Below are positions 13,001 to 24,361 of a DNA stretch of 64,000 nucleotides, piece by piece (position 1 is the first letter of the stretch; every line of letters starts with the position of its first letter). This stretch comes from Amyelois transitella. Lineage: Eukaryota > Arthropoda > Insecta > Lepidoptera > Pyralidae. The notes beneath the pieces were generated by a model, which saw nothing but the letters and a program-made list of their open reading frames with translations, was not told the DNA's origin and did no database searches. The stretch spans positions 9,781,501 to 9,845,500 of the forward strand of contig NC_083506.1 in the NCBI RefSeq assembly GCF_032362555.1, given 5' to 3'. The position numbers and the translations under genes are program-made.

Positions 13001-16000
13001 TATAATTTATATATCTTTTATTTTAACCACCGTAAAACAATACTGACATCAGGAAATTGAAAATCAGAAAAGTTTACATACCTTGACAGCCTTGATTTTC
13101 CTCTGCAACATGGTGCTGACGGAGCGCAATGACGACTCCAATATTTGTTTTCCATCTTTTTTCTTTACGCTAGCGTTCATTTGTTTGTATTTCTGAAAAG
13201 AATTTTCTAAGGTAATACGCAATTTTCTATGCAAAATTAATTATTTTTATTTTATGGACTTAACTTTTGCGAAAAAATAAAATAAGCAAACATCTGAAGA
13301 TATTAGTCAAACTGTGCAAAAGTTCATTAAAATGAATAAAAGTGTCTAATAGTTTTTGAGTTTATTTGTTATAAATATAAAACAATCCGTTTCTCTTTAT
13401 CATATTATTATTAGATAACTGAAAAATATGATGAAACGGTAGGTACGTGAAAGGAGTTCCACTAAACATTTGAATACGTCTTCATTGCATAAAAAAGTAA
13501 AGTGATACGATTAAAATTTCATAAATAATAACAGTCACGCGCGACCTCAATGTATAAAAATTAAATAATACATAACAAAAATGTAATAAATATGTAACAT
13601 AAATGTAATAAAGTCGTATAAAAATATCGCCCTTCGTTATTATATTTACAAACAACTTATTATGCGAAAATTGTGTGTACCTACATACGCGCAATGTCGA
13701 GTTTGTTTTTGTTGTATTGCCAGATGTGAATATAAATGGGATTTACTCTTGAATATCCTCTGTTTACGTTTCCCTGGTTGAAGATACTTAAAGTGTAAAC
13801 TTAGTGAACCCTCTTGACGAGTTCTGAATATTTTATTCGTACCTAACTGATGCTAACCGATTCGTCCGCATGGCTAGATACGATTTTCGTTAAGGTGTCA
13901 ATTCTACATTTATTATAGTGCAGCTACGAGTAGACAATTTTGGATCTCCATCAAGTGTTCCAGTTTTAAAAAATAATACAAGTTTCATTAGAAATCGTCA
14001 ACTAGCTGCCGAAATTTGAGTATACTTACAAACAAAAAGACAGAATTCTTTTTCTACTACTGCTTTTTATCGCCTTATTTTGTGTTTATGTAAAAATATT
14101 TAAAGTCGAGTCATGTTTGGTAGTTTTATCTTTATACTATTCGTATGGACGTATGTTTAAAAGAAAATATGTAGGCCACACAACCAAAAACAGCATGACC
14201 TTATCGAAATGATTTGGCGTAAATTTTCTCTTAAATCACCCTGTCTCCATATGAGTACGTAATCTTCGTTAAACTGGCTGCCAACCCCAATAATAAAGCT
14301 TCCGACACGGGTCTTAATTAACTTTTGCTAGAACAATATCAAAACAGACCCGTACGAGACTGAATTATAAATACTGCCTTTCTAACATCATGTGTTCATC
14401 TGATATCAAACCTATATTGGGCTCTGTTTTGTTTTACTTTCAGTTCTTATTTGATTGTATTACCCGTTGTAGGTATTATTATTGTTGATCTGCTCTGTCT
14501 ACCCCGTAAAGGAAAAAGACTTGATTTTATGTATTTATATAAAGAACAAATACGAAATACAATACCATCAGGTGAGGCGATCAATTAATCTAAGTAATAA
14601 AACACTGTGCCATAGTTTTGTTTAGAAACCACTCAATACTTACCATTCTTATCTGATCGGACTTGGTCAAGGCTTCGCTGAGCTTCCATAGTTCGTCGCC
14701 CAACGTCCTTGCCCATGCTTTTACTCTGCAACAAAAAACAAGGCGTTTCAATAAGACCAGCCATAACAAAACACAGGACGAAAGCACCTACGTTATTTTC
14801 TTTATTAGCATTCCATGTACTCCCCAAGAACAAAACACGCATAGATAAGAAAGTAAAACAATCTTAAAAGGACCGTTGGCAATTTTCTTAACAGAAATGC
14901 TGCCCGTCTTAAGGCACGCTTAAGTTGTTATAATTTTACTATTTCAGCAACTTTACGCAGTTTTCATAAGAAGAAACTTTTCGATCAATCAAGAAATAGT
15001 CTTTTTTGATACAGCCACACCAAAAACAACTTCTATATAAAAAAAATTTGGTCTATTGAGACCAAATATTTTCAACATCAAATACAAAAATAACCGGAGC
15101 AAACAAGTTAATTATTCAGTTGCATGAGCTTGTAGCGTGTCTGTTGGCATAAAGTTCGTAGACACGGCGCCAACCCTTGGGATATCAAATGCTCGTCGTA
15201 GCACGTCTACGAAGCTACGATGCTACGCCGCTTACATTTACAAGTCATATTTTGCAGATCATTATGTAGCACGAAGCGACTCACGTCTGACCTGTATAAC
15301 CTGTGCAGGGAAACCTAACCCATAATGGATCATGCCATGATCCATTATTGTTAAGAAACCTGCAAATTCCAGGTGCAGGTTTTCTCACGATGTTTACCCC
15401 CTCCGTCAGATAAACGGTAGGCAATCAAACTAACGTACGTAACACAAAAAAGAGTCATTTGTCAAAAACTTCGGTATTTTTGGTATGGATCTGTGTATCA
15501 CCGACAAGAGATAATACGTAAGAGTAAAAAATTATATGATTTGTAAAAGTCTTGAAAATGTTTAATGATGAGAACGGATTATACCTTAAAAGGATGATTA
15601 CGAATTTAATTTTATCCTCCGTATAAATTCTAAGGCTTATAAAGCTATTCAGTTTAAACGTTTTCTTTAATGTAGGTAAAGTTAAATCCGCAATTTGCCT
15701 TCGGCTTCGCGTGTAAAATTTAAAGAAAAACTTAAATTTATGTTTTTTATCATTCAAATTCAAAAATATTTTCGCGTATTAGTATATTTTATTTGTTACA
15801 CTAAAAACGTGTATGTATCTTTTCTGTTTTTCAGAAAAACACTGACTTTATTTACTATATTTATAAATGACTAGAGGCCGCCCGCGACTTCGTCCGCATG
15901 GAAACCCTATCAATACCGCGGGAACTCCGGAATAAAAAGTAGCCTATATGTTATTCTGGGTACCTACATACCAAATTTCATCGTAATTGGTTTATTAGTT

Positions 16001-16532
16001 TTTGCGTGAAAGAGTAACAAACATCCATACTGACATACAAACTTTTCGCATTTATAATATTTGTAGAATAAGTTAGATGTGATTTCGCGGAAACCTGTAT
16101 GAACATTAAATGAACATTATGAACAAAAAATATTATAAAAAGTTGACTATTAATAATAAATGCTTTTTGCATTAATTACCAAATATGCTTGAAATAAATT
16201 GAGAAATCGTAAAATAACCAACTTATGTAGATTTACAATAATGATTCTACAGAACAAATAAATTAGTGTATCGAAACCAAAATAACTGATTACTGTTATT
16301 ATTCAGAGTTCTATGCTTCATACACAAGCGATTAAACAACTAGACTTTTATAGCTTTTACAATGGCAGCTCATACATTTCGCATAGCGCGTTTGTTTTAA
16401 TTTTAGTTTTGGTGCAAACTTTTACATAACATCATTATTCTGTATATATACTTACATATCACCTTTCCACGCGGGAACTGGTTCAGGAACCACCAAAAGT
16501 ACCACAACAATGGTCCACCGCAAACACCGCAT
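552..16532 (-). CDS. Voltage-dependent calcium channel alpha-2/delta subunit, 16 exons, 3' end outside the window
   Basis: Extracellular auxiliary subunit of high-voltage-activated calcium channels; the family promotes surface expression and synaptic placement of the pore subunit. Exons (minus strand, high to low): 16532-16456, 14725-14644, 13192-13082, 12605-12332, 12158-11635, 11081-10850, 9918-9782, 9209-9171, 8443-8297, 6029-5955, 5315-5134, 4095-3892, 2970-2816, 2577-2304, 1920-1620, 797-552. Every junction is GT-AG and the phases join without a stop, giving 1020 codons. The order is signal peptide, VWA_N, VWA with DVSGS at residues 260-264, then Cache-like segments. The last exon ends in phase 0 at a good donor (552), so the remaining C-terminus, including any membrane anchor, lies left of base 1. 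The family assignment is firm; which insect paralogue it is (for example straightjacket) is not settled. Confidence 0.93.
2599..2790 (+). repeat. CATA-ended interspersed repeat, diverged copy beside exon 14
   Basis: It matches the family landmarks CATACATATAAT, GGGGTAGACAGA, CCAACAGTC, CCACGTTCAGCTAT, GTTGCTAGC and AAGAAGAACCCCAAG. The microsatellite end is about 21 bases from the acceptor of alpha-2/delta exon 14, so the exon's branch point and pyrimidine tract lie at the edge of the insertion. Confidence 0.7.
3291..3555 (+). repeat. CATA-ended interspersed repeat, near full-length copy
   Basis: Begins TACATACATACATACATATGG and ends ACCACACGGCACC. It contains the conserved blocks TTGCGGGGTAGACAGAGCC, CAGTCTTGAAAGGACTG, GCTTAATGATAGAATTGAG, GACAGGTTGCTAGCCCATCG and CATCCATGGGAAAGAGA. 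No terminal inverted repeat, long ORF or tRNA-like box is seen. It lies in the intron between alpha-2/delta exons 12 and 13. Confidence 0.8.
4221..4450 (+). repeat. CATA-ended interspersed repeat copy lacking most of the microsatellite
   Basis: Same blocks as the 3291-3555 copy, from CTTGCGGGGTAGACAGAGCC to ACCACACGGC, in the next intron of the alpha-2/delta gene (between exons 11 and 12). The left end keeps only CATACTACCC in place of the microsatellite and CACGTC segment. Confidence 0.78.
5134..9918 (-). CDS. Alpha-2/delta exons 7-11: VWA exit and first Cache-like region
   Basis: Five exons: 9918-9782, 9209-9171, 8443-8297, 6029-5955 and 5315-5134 (residues 434-626). Exon 7 gives [20 protein letters not shown]. 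Exon 8 is a 39-base micro-exon encoding [13 protein letters not shown] in phase 0/0, so it could be skipped without shifting frame. Exons 9-10 give VAIPAFD...[15 protein letters not shown] and [19 protein letters not shown], the classic Cache fold signature. Exon 11 ends LFHYDDMR. The 2.3-kb intron 6030-8296 contains only decayed repeats. Confidence 0.9.
6030..8296. other. Intron of alpha-2/delta with decayed repeats
   Basis: This 2.27-kb intron shows no coding exon on either strand. It holds a GGCTTCGCGCGGGTGCAATG fragment (about 6829-6848), a short CATA-ended fragment (about 7371-7440), and a decayed retroelement-like tail (about 8035-8275) with AAATTTCATGAGAATCGGTC and CCGTTTAGGAAGAGTA, a motif set common in lepidopteran genomes. 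Confidence 0.55.
10850..11081 (-). CDS. Alpha-2/delta exon 6: end of VWA domain
   Basis: Residues 357-433. It begins [13 protein letters not shown] and runs through [14 protein letters not shown], the core strand of the VWA fold, to [12 protein letters not shown]. The donor GTAAAG after AGA G is chosen over the longer open frame (to 10797) because the phase-1 junction joins exactly to exon 7, giving [16 protein letters not shown] as the family pattern requires. Confidence 0.88.
11635..12605 (-). CDS. Alpha-2/delta exons 4 and 5: VWA_N and VWA (MIDAS) domains
   Basis: Exon 4 (12605-12332, residues 91-181) holds VWA_N, including [13 protein letters not shown] and the family-typical [15 protein letters not shown]. 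Exon 5 (12158-11635, residues 182-356) continues it ([10 protein letters not shown], then [11 protein letters not shown]) and enters the VWA domain: [24 protein letters not shown]. DxSGS (260-264) is the first loop of the metal-ion-dependent adhesion site that alpha-2/delta proteins use to contact the channel and, in some paralogues, gabapentinoid drugs. The site is intact. Exon 4 starts after CCAACAG; an open frame continues upstream of it but reads into intron. Confidence 0.93.
13082..14725 (-). CDS. Alpha-2/delta exons 2 and 3: N-terminal helical region
   Basis: Exon 2 (14725-14644) and exon 3 (13192-13082) encode residues 26-90. The segment is charged and likely helical: [15 protein letters not shown], then [20 protein letters not shown]. 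It corresponds to the N-terminal helices that precede VWA_N in alpha-2 of the family. Exon 2 ends in phase 0 (ATG before GTAAGT); exon 3 starts AAATACAAA after TTTCAG and is exactly 37 codons. The 1.45-kb intron between them shows no coding signal. Confidence 0.85.
15323..15347. repeat. Perfect 12-bp palindrome with 1-base spacer
   Basis: TAATGGATCATG at 15323-15334 and its exact reverse complement at 15336-15347, separated by one C. It sits in the first intron of the alpha-2/delta gene, in a stretch with CAGGTTTTCTCACGATGTTT, a motif often found near 3' ends of lepidopteran retroelements. It may be part of a decayed element. Confidence 0.6.
15870..16065. repeat. Lepidopteran-type retroelement tail
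   Basis: Runs from CTAGAGGCCGCCCGCGACTT through AAAAAGTAGCCTATATGTTAT, CCAAATTTCATCGTAATTGG and AGTAACAAACATCC to TTCGCATTTATAATATTTGT. This word order is shared by very common lepidopteran repeats, probably 3' ends of non-LTR elements; the class is not certain. It lies in the first alpha-2/delta intron. Confidence 0.65.
16456..16532 (-). CDS. Alpha-2/delta exon 1: start codon and signal peptide
   Basis: The ATG at 16532-16530 opens a peptide beginning MRCLRW, with a hydrophobic core IVVVLLVV and a likely cleavage near PVPAW, followed by KGD. The exon ends in phase 2 at GTAAGT. This start is preferred because it gives a textbook secretory signal, joins in phase to exon 2 (VKAWA...), and lies about 300 bases from a CpG-rich island that looks like the promoter. 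Longer frames across this exon on the same strand read through the intron and lack the downstream homology. Confidence 0.85.
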
Positions 16533-16839
16533 GATGGGATCGCCGAATCACGCGCAATCAACAACAATATTACACGATAAGGCACATCGTTTCTCTATTT
16601 GTTTCTCAAAAAGGCTAAACTATGCATTGTCAAACAAAACCGTAAGCTACCGGTGCAATACAAGGCCACTTCCGAAGCGACGGCACAACATTTAGTCACT
16701 TTTAACGAGGTTATAAATAGTTTACGTGAACTTCTGTAACTAGTTTTTGGTGCTAGCGGTTACACTACGAAACACGTTGAGTCACAACACTAGTTATTGT
16801 GGGTTTGGTGGATAAGTTTTTATTGTTTTTTTTATTATT

Positions 16840-17015
16840 ATAATAGCGTGCGTGTGTTTGGCCGCGCCGTGCGTGGGGCGGCGGCGTGTGGCGCGGCGGA
16901 CGCGCGTGCTGCGTCTATTCTGGGCGGCGGACGGAGGCGCTCGGGCGGCACACGAAGCGCTTCGGCAGCATCGAACGGGACCGAACTAGGTCGGGCGGCA
17001 GACACACCGGGAGCT
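16840..17015 (-). promoter_or_regulatory. CpG-rich island, likely promoter/5' UTR region of the alpha-2/delta gene
   Basis: A strongly GC-rich, CpG-dense block (GCCGCGCCGTGCGTGGGGCG and similar) in otherwise AT-rich DNA, about 300-480 bases upstream of the minus-strand start codon. Open frames across it on both strands look like by-products of base composition, with Ala/Arg/Gly-rich translations and no family resemblance. Promoter function is inferred from position and composition; no TATA box was identified. Confidence 0.5.
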
Positions 17016-20002
17016 TTTGAAAGTCTGATGCTCAATGTTCCAGTGTATGACTAATAGGATACATAAAAACTTTTTGTGACGTACACACATAAATATGATC
17101 ACTTATTATCCCTTTCAGAAAAGGCAGAGCCAACAGACATGCAAATGCCATACTTGTTAAAATGTAAATAATAAGGAATGAATAATCAGTATTGCGAATG
17201 AAGTTCTATAAATAAGTGAAGCTTAATGTGTTCTCAACTCAAACAATATTATAAGCTTAATTGAACATCCCTTACTTTACTATTAAAATAATTAATTTTT
17301 CACAAAAATGTGTTATATTAAAATAATACAAACTGTTGTTTAAATAAAATTGTATTTTTCAATAACCCAAACAATATATTATGATACCAATGATACCAAC
17401 CGGTAGTCTCAAGATAAATGATAAAAGCTCTAATTTACCAAAGTTTAAGTAAATGGACCGGAACAAAAGTTTTCCAGACCGGAAAGTTTTCCACCAATTT
17501 AATGCTTCAAAAATAACTGATATATAATTTCAATGTAATTTAATTAAGAAAATCATATGCTTAGAAGAGCTTCACTCTCCGCATCTATATTTCTTACATC
17601 TGTGAACGCTATTTGGAGAATAGTCATAAATCTTGTTATTTTCCAAAGATATCTCTTTTTCAAATTGATTTCTGGTAAAAAAAAACATTCGTTCTCAGGT
17701 AATTTGATTAGCATAGCTGCTAGAATTCCAACCCAATCCCATCCCCATCCTTTATATGTGAAAGTTTGTTTGTTACCTCTTCACAGTTAAAAACCACTTA
17801 ATCAATTTTGATTAAATTTGGCACACATCAAGTTTTCACCTTGGATAAGAATATAGGCTAAATTTTTTATAACATATATATATCAGTATAACGAAAGCGG
17901 AATTGCGAAAGCTAATAAATGGCATTATAAATGTTTCCTTACGCATAATTAATATGAAAAATAATATGCTATTGGCGATTAGTTTTTTTAATTTCATCAG
18001 CCTTGAGAGATCATAAAATCCTTAGAAATCGACAGGAAGAGGTGAATTTATAATCTCTCCGTCTTCATAAATCAACAAATAACAGAGACGATTACAATAA
18101 ATCGTTATCCTGCAAACTTAATTCTCAAACAAATTTATCCCGACCTTAATCAGATATGTATTTAGCTATTGGCTCAGAAACTCTGAATATCTGAAGGTTT
18201 CAATTTATAAATTTCACGTTGTAGACAAATTGGAAGACCCTCTTTGATCCAGGAATATCCATTTCAAGAGAATAGTCACAGATCCTGATACAAATAGTAC
18301 CAAGAATTGTCGCAAATGAGACGCCTCCATATTTTTGGAACTTTTTGATATTTCATGATTAATATAACATAAAACAAACGAGCGTGACATATAACCTTTT
18401 TTTTAAACCGATTCTATTTGGAAAACGAAGTCAAGCTCTCGTTTTTTACCAGAGGTGCGTAAGAAGGACGCCCGTATTACTAGTACATCTCACATTACAG
18501 ACGCAGGTGAAAAATCGCCCTGCTGTCCTGGGTTTGTCCTCAGAATGTTTGTTTTGGCAAAGTTTGCACGATATGATTATGTTTTTATAGCCGCGAAGGG
18601 TTGGGCAATAAAACCCATCTGGGTGGAGCCGCTCCCTTATCGTTAGGAAAATTACATAACAAATAAATTACTCCACATGTGGAGATGAGTTGGAGCATAT
18701 TCAATGTGGGTAATCATCTCGAGACCTGTTCCAAACAAAAATTGAATAAGGTATGATCTTCGGCATACTTTATTTAAGACTCGGATACGAGTATCTACGC
18801 AGGATTTGATAGCAATACTTAAGTGTGCGATTGGTAAATTAAAAGATTATTTTTTCAAAGTGCGTGCACTAAGTAGTAAGTACTTTTTGAGACTTTTTGT
18901 TCTGTCTACCCCATAAGAGATAAAGGACTTGATGTATGTATTAATGTGATTATGAAAAAACATTCCGGATAAAATATCAGGTATGTTTTTTGTATAAAAA
19001 TGCCGAAGCTTAGAATCATTTACTTCTTGGAATGAAAGCAGTTCATGCCGTCATCTTTTGCCTACTTTCCATCCATTATCGAGACATTGAATAGAAATGA
19101 TATCCCATAAACAAGGGTTGTCGAAAGGCAAGAAAAAATTAAAATTACTTAAATAATTAACTATTCCGTTTTTTATCATTATTGAATTACTTATATCCAA
19201 TCCAAGTGCTGTATCAAATTTATCTTTCATCATCATCATTAGCGCAATTTTATATCCTAAAGACACTCTCAATATACAGAATTTGCTTTACTCTGGAACA
19301 AAGGATCCTTCTATTTAGAAAAGATTTTTCTTATGACTTTATTATAAGATGTACAATTGTACAAAGCGGCTTTGATGGAATAAACTTTTTTCGTTCGAGA
19401 TATAATATTATTTTAAAAAGTTACTTTTCTTGCTAGTTTGTGTATTGGTTTTATTATATAAGTAACTCAAAAACTGGATTCTGTATAAACTGCTTCTCTA
19501 TCACTAGCCTAAAAAATGGAAGGCGTCCAGCGTAGCAGTTCTAAATATTGAAAAAATAGGTACATGAGATAAGGTATAAAATTATGTGAAGTAACTAAAA
19601 GCTTGGTATTAAAATTTTGGTTGATAAATAGGTATAAAAAATAAAGTAACTTAGCAAGAAAATTTTAAGATAATTAAAAAGGCTCAGCACAAAACTACCC
19701 AAATGTCCAAAGCAGATCTCAAAGGACTTATCAAAAGCCTGATAAAATGGCGGGATTAAACAAAGGCAGCCCTGGCAAGGACACGCGCTTGCGACCGGGA
19801 GGCGGGGGGACGGCGCCTTCTTGACGAGACATTCTACTTTATCACAGAACCTAATGGAAAATATGTAAGGCGTCGAACGTGACAGTTCGAAATATTGGCA
19901 ACAAATTGGTACATGATGTAAGATGATAACAAGTCATGTAAAGAAAAATTAAGACATCTATTTAAATTCTGATTGATTAATAAATATTATAATAACACAA
20001 CT

Positions 20003-20136
20003 CATACATACATATACTCACGTCTAAATCCCTTGCTGGGTAGACATAGCCAACAGTCTTGAAAAGGCAACGTTCAGCTGTATGGCTTTATGATTGAATT
20101 GAGATTATAACTGGTTACTAGCCCATCGCCTACAAC
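20003..20136 (+). repeat. CATA-ended interspersed repeat, 5' half
   Basis: CATACATACATATACTCACG, then CTTGCTGGGTAGACATAGCC, CAACAGTCTTGAAAAGG, ACGTTCAGCTGTATGGC and TAGCCCATCGCCTAC. It stops where full copies continue into AAAAGAAGAATCCCAAG. Confidence 0.72.
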
Positions 20137-21689
20137 ACAACGTTTAACACAAATCGACTGAAACAATTGGCAAGATAAATCTAGGTTTTTTATTGAGTGG
20201 TAGATTTGTATTTTTATAAAGTAATAAAGTGTCTGACGTACTGGAGGTTAATTCCTACCTTGATTCTATTACATTAATTAACCCCATAAAAAGGGGTGTT
20301 CACATTGGTAAATATGTTTTTTATTTCCTAGTGCATCAACCTTAGTCCAAACTGGTTTTGATTCCTGTTGACAAGAGGGACAGATGGGTATCGGCTCTCT
20401 AGATCAAGTTTCAGAAGTAAATCAGGTGACACCTAATGGGAGACACAAACTAATGCTTGCCTTGATTTAGAAAAAAATCAACGAAAACCCCATCATCATC
20501 GCTCCATTTATTTTAAACTTAATTAAGCCTGAAAGCTACAACAGATGAACTTTTTGAACAGGGAACAGGTGAGGTTTTTAGCAAAACCTTTAGATTGATA
20601 TAGTTTGACTACTAATATGCGAGAATGCTTCGCAGACTCTTTACAAAAAGCCAAGCTTTGACTTCAAAGTGCTGATATCAGTACTTGGAAAGAATCTCTA
20701 GTGTAATCACAGATCAAAGCTACACGTTGCAATTCATCTCAATGGGTCTCGGGTAACGGTATCACTATAATGCTGACAGTATAGATAATCTGGTACAGAA
20801 CACCACTACAAATTGCGCCTCGTTTTGTACCTACCGTCTTCTTTTTTAGAAGTCTTCAATTTATTTTAATGAATTTCCGTATAATACTTTAACAATTTTT
20901 TTAAGAGATGTAAGTTCACAAAATTTTGTTCTCTTTTTAAAAATATATTTTAAGTTCTTCCTGATTTATTATTTTTTTGTAGAATTTTATAACGCGAGTG
21001 TGAATGCTACATGCCATGATCCCGACAAACTTTTTTCGCTATATAGACATTCAACACGCTATATTTATGAGCAAAATATATATTTCCTGTTTATAACCGA
21101 AGTGTCTCGTCTGTACATTTCTTCTTTGGAGCTTGTCAGGTAGAGCACGTGGCACCGCGCCCGGGGTGGAGGGGTGAATCGGTAACAGCTGGCTTAACAG
21201 GGGACCGTACTTACCTTAGTCTATACTTACTCCGCGGTTTACTTGCATTTGAATATTTGTGAAATATTTGTGTTTTAGGTTATTTTACTACTCAGTGAGT
21301 TTTGTCAATCGTACTAAGTACCTGCTTACATTGAATTTTTAAGCTTGTTTTAACTTGATGTTGTTTGAACTGTTCCGTGCCTTTGACGGCCCGTATAAGT
21401 TATTTTATTCTGGTGTTGTATTGTGATATTTGAGTTAGTAAATAATAGCAACCAAAGGACGTTTACCCTTTCCGAAGACAGATTTCCATGGGTGAGTTCT
21501 ATTAAATATACATACATACATATAGTCACGTCTATGTCCCTTGCGGGGTAGACATTGAGTTCTATTATATTTGTTTGAAATGTATTTTTTTACTTAGATA
21601 ATTGTTTTTATTATATTGTATTCTATCGGACCTATTTCTCACAAATTTTTAAGTAAAATTCTAAAATGTCTTTATAAATCAAACAAATT

Positions 21690-21870
21690 TTCCGTGTGGT
21701 TCCCGGTACTTTAGAAAAGGACTATTCCATATCTTTCCCATGGATGTCGTTAAAAGCTACTAAGGGAAAGACTTACTTGAGATTCTTCTTCTTCCAACAT
21801 TTAGCCATACAGCTGCACATGGCCTTTCAGTCACAATTATTAAGTGATGTTGAAATGTATTAATAAATAA
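21690..21870 (-). repeat. CATA-ended interspersed repeat, partial minus-strand copy
   Basis: Reads CCGTGTGGTTCCCGGTACTT, then TTTCCCATGGATGTCGTTAA, GAGATTCTTCTTCTTCC and CCATACAGCTG, the reverse of the family's right half. It is internally diverged and lacks the microsatellite end. A short plus-strand fragment (21508-21552) with the CATA end lies just before it. Confidence 0.65.
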
Positions 21871-22179
21871 AAATTTGGTGGTCACCATGGATGTTGTCAA
21901 AGGCCACTTACAAAATAGGTGCACATTCATCTTAATTTCAGTTTTTTCGAAACTGTTAGCTTTGTTTACTTTTTTGATTGTTTTTGATGTGATTTTATTA
22001 ATGTATGTACAAAGTTAAACCAAATTACAGAAACATGTAAAAATAATTAAATCTATGTTTGTTTGTAGGTAATATCTTTATTGCATAGAAATTCACACAG
22101 TGACAATAATGTTTTGGCGTTAATCAATGACATGTCATGAGATTTCTAACTTACTATCCCAGTCCGATTTTCATGACTA

Positions 22180-22377
22180 CATACATATATCCCTTGCAGG
22201 GTAGACAGAGCCAACAGCCTTGAAAAGACTGTTAGGCCACGTTCAGCTGCTTGGCTTAATGATAGAATTGGAATTCAAATAGTGACAGGTTGCTAGCCCA
22301 TCGCCTAAAAGAGGAATCCCAAGTTTTTAAGCCAATCCCTTTGTCGCCTTTTACGACATCCACGGGAATGAGACGGA
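22180..22377 (+). repeat. CATA-ended interspersed repeat copy
   Basis: ACATACATATATCCCTTGCA followed by GGGTAGACAGAGCCAACAGC, CTTGAAAAGACTGTTAGGCC, GGCTTAATGATAGAATTGG, GACAGGTTGCTAGCCCATCG and TTTTACGACATCCACGGG. It lacks the GTCACGTCTATA block just inside the microsatellite. Confidence 0.75.
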
Positions 22378-22709
22378 GAGATTCATGACTATTTATTTTA
22401 TTTATTTATTTATATTTATCTATATTAGTCGTTTGTCCCTGAAAATGTTAATCGTACGTGAATCATATGGCTTTTCAATGTTATCGTTCATATCGTCGTA
22501 GTAACCAGCCATCGATCGTTATGTTGGCACACGCAGCCTCGGACTGTGGTAAAAATCGATACTTAATCGTTCAAGTCGCAACATAGATAGACAGATAAAA
22601 CACTTTATTTCACACTTTATTTTAAAGAGACAGAAATGGTAAAAACTTATTGCTAATGCAATCACTTCCAGTCAATCTTTGGGTGAAAGGAAACCAGAGA
22701 ACAGATTAG

Positions 22710-23148
22710 CTTTATTTATTTATTTAAACTTTATTGCACAAAAAACAAAAAATGTACAAAAGGCGGACTTAATGCCGTTTGGCATTCTCTACCAGTCAAC
22801 CAGCTGACCAAACAGAAAAAACTTTAAGTTGGTGGTGCGATAAAGTGCACATGCATACTGACAAAATACATACATTACAAAAAAAATGCGTAAATACATA
22901 CAAGATATACATACATAATATACACTATAAATACATATACATACATAAAATATATAATTAGGATATATAATTAGGATGACCCATCATTAATCTGCCGAAG
23001 AAAGAACCCCTTCACAGCATGTTTGAACGCAGAGCGACTAGGAGCTCTCCTAATGATTTCAGGAAGAGCATTCCAGAGCCTTACAGCCTGAACCTGGAAA
23101 GATTTCTCCAAAAAAGTTGACTTGAAAGTAGCTTTGGCGCAGGTCAAA
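22710..23148 (-). mobile_element. 3' end of a non-LTR retrotransposon (LINE), 5' truncated
   Basis: On the minus strand, 23148 down to a TAA at 22971-22973 encodes the conserved C-terminal tail of a LINE reverse transcriptase: SFQVQAVRLWNALPEII, then RRAPSRSAFKHAVKGFFLRQ and INDGSS. The noncoding tail that follows ends with AATAAAGTTTAAATAAATAA near 22710. The R.WN.LP...R.A.S...FK pattern is typical of jockey/CR1-like elements in insects. Only about 55 codons remain, so it is a dead, 5'-truncated insertion. Confidence 0.8.
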
Positions 23149-23319
23149 ATATATAAATTTTTATCTTAAACAATAAAACAGAATTTATACCTACAAATAA
23201 TACATACCTATAATATATACTATACTTAGTTACAGTGAAAGAGAGAATTTTTTTGGCAAATGTAATTATAATGTTGAAAAAATACATATTTTAACAATGT
23301 ATGTGACATAAGAGTGCAA

Positions 23320-23420
23320 GTCGCCATAAAGTCAATAGACACAGATGCACAGATAATAATAATTGGGCAAATTACACAGACTGGGGTTAATTCGCCCTAA
23401 AAAAAGTTTAAATCTTCTTA
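23320..23420 (-). repeat. Tail fragment of the tRNA-derived SINE family
   Basis: The stretch GGGCAAATTACACAGACTGG followed by GGTTAATTCGCCCTAA resembles the tail of the SINE at 44083-44326 (GGACAAATTACACAGATTGA, then GTTAGCCTCGAAGTAA). No tRNA-like head is present. Assignment by resemblance only. Confidence 0.4.
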
Positions 23421-24361
23421 AGGGACACTAACTCAACGTGGGATGAAGTCTGCCCGCACTTGAAGTCTTTCACGGAAGAACGTAACCCGATGCGATGAAA
23501 CTTAACTTCTTTTAAGTTCGATGAGATCCAACAAGAAAAAACAATGCAGCAGAAACCTTTTGGAATCCCAACCTCTTCGGTTTGCAAGTATTAGGTTTTA
23601 TAAGGTTTCCAGAATTATCAACGGACAGGCGGTTTTATGACTTGCCGACATTAAATCCTCCTTAAGCACCTCCTAGAGAATTGACTACTTTTATTTAACA
23701 ATTTATTTATTTATGCTGATGTTTATTTTTTTGTAAACTAATGCGTGATAAACCTGGCCCCTTCAGTGAGACTAAACGGTACGCTGCATCAGTTCTATTG
23801 GCACGATGACATGTAGGGTCACCAAAACACTTATATATAAATACAGTCCTTGGAAAACTGTTTCGAAATTATTACACACAAAGAAATAAGATATGTTATG
23901 TTTTATTTTTATAAATTGAAATGTTACATAATATGACGTTATCATAAATTCAGATTTAAAAAAAATGGCCGCACTGGTTTTGATAAGTTTTAGCATAAAC
24001 ATAAAAGGTAATTACTTTGCAGACTGATGTGAACTTCTTTATGGCTTTAAAAATTTAATTGGCTATTCCACGCAAAGAAAATTAATACCATATTATATAC
24101 CATACCTATACGAAACCAAATCAAACCTGTCAGGTTATTATAATAAGTATTCACTACGTACATGATAATCGAACTTGTTCGACTAAAACACGTAACAATT
24201 GTAACACTGGTCCGATCTGATATGACTGGGCAGGCGAGTTTACAAAGCAATCAATGTTTATATCGATTGTTCTCGCTATCTTACTGCCCTACAAGTCCAC
24301 AAAGCGAATAAAAATGATCTTGGATTAAAAAATGTATCAATTAATTTAAGAATTTGGTTAC

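Larger units (their letters stand above)
17016..22700. other. Gene-poor intergenic stretch
   Basis: No supported coding exon. Seen here are a retroelement-like tail (about 17730-17900), a short minus-strand CATA-ended fragment (about 18895-18950), longer copies listed separately, a GC-rich patch at 19770-19820, and a GC-rich patch at about 21130-21200 followed by a donor-like ATGGGTGAGT at 21488-21497. The last could mark a noncoding or tiny first exon, but nothing downstream can be joined to it. Confidence 0.4.

Noticed and set aside
16797..17054. 85-codon plus-strand and 65-codon minus-strand frames across the CpG-rich block
   Set aside because: Both are Ala/Arg/Gly-rich frames created by GC composition, with no family pattern and no splice partner. 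The block is better read as promoter or 5' UTR.
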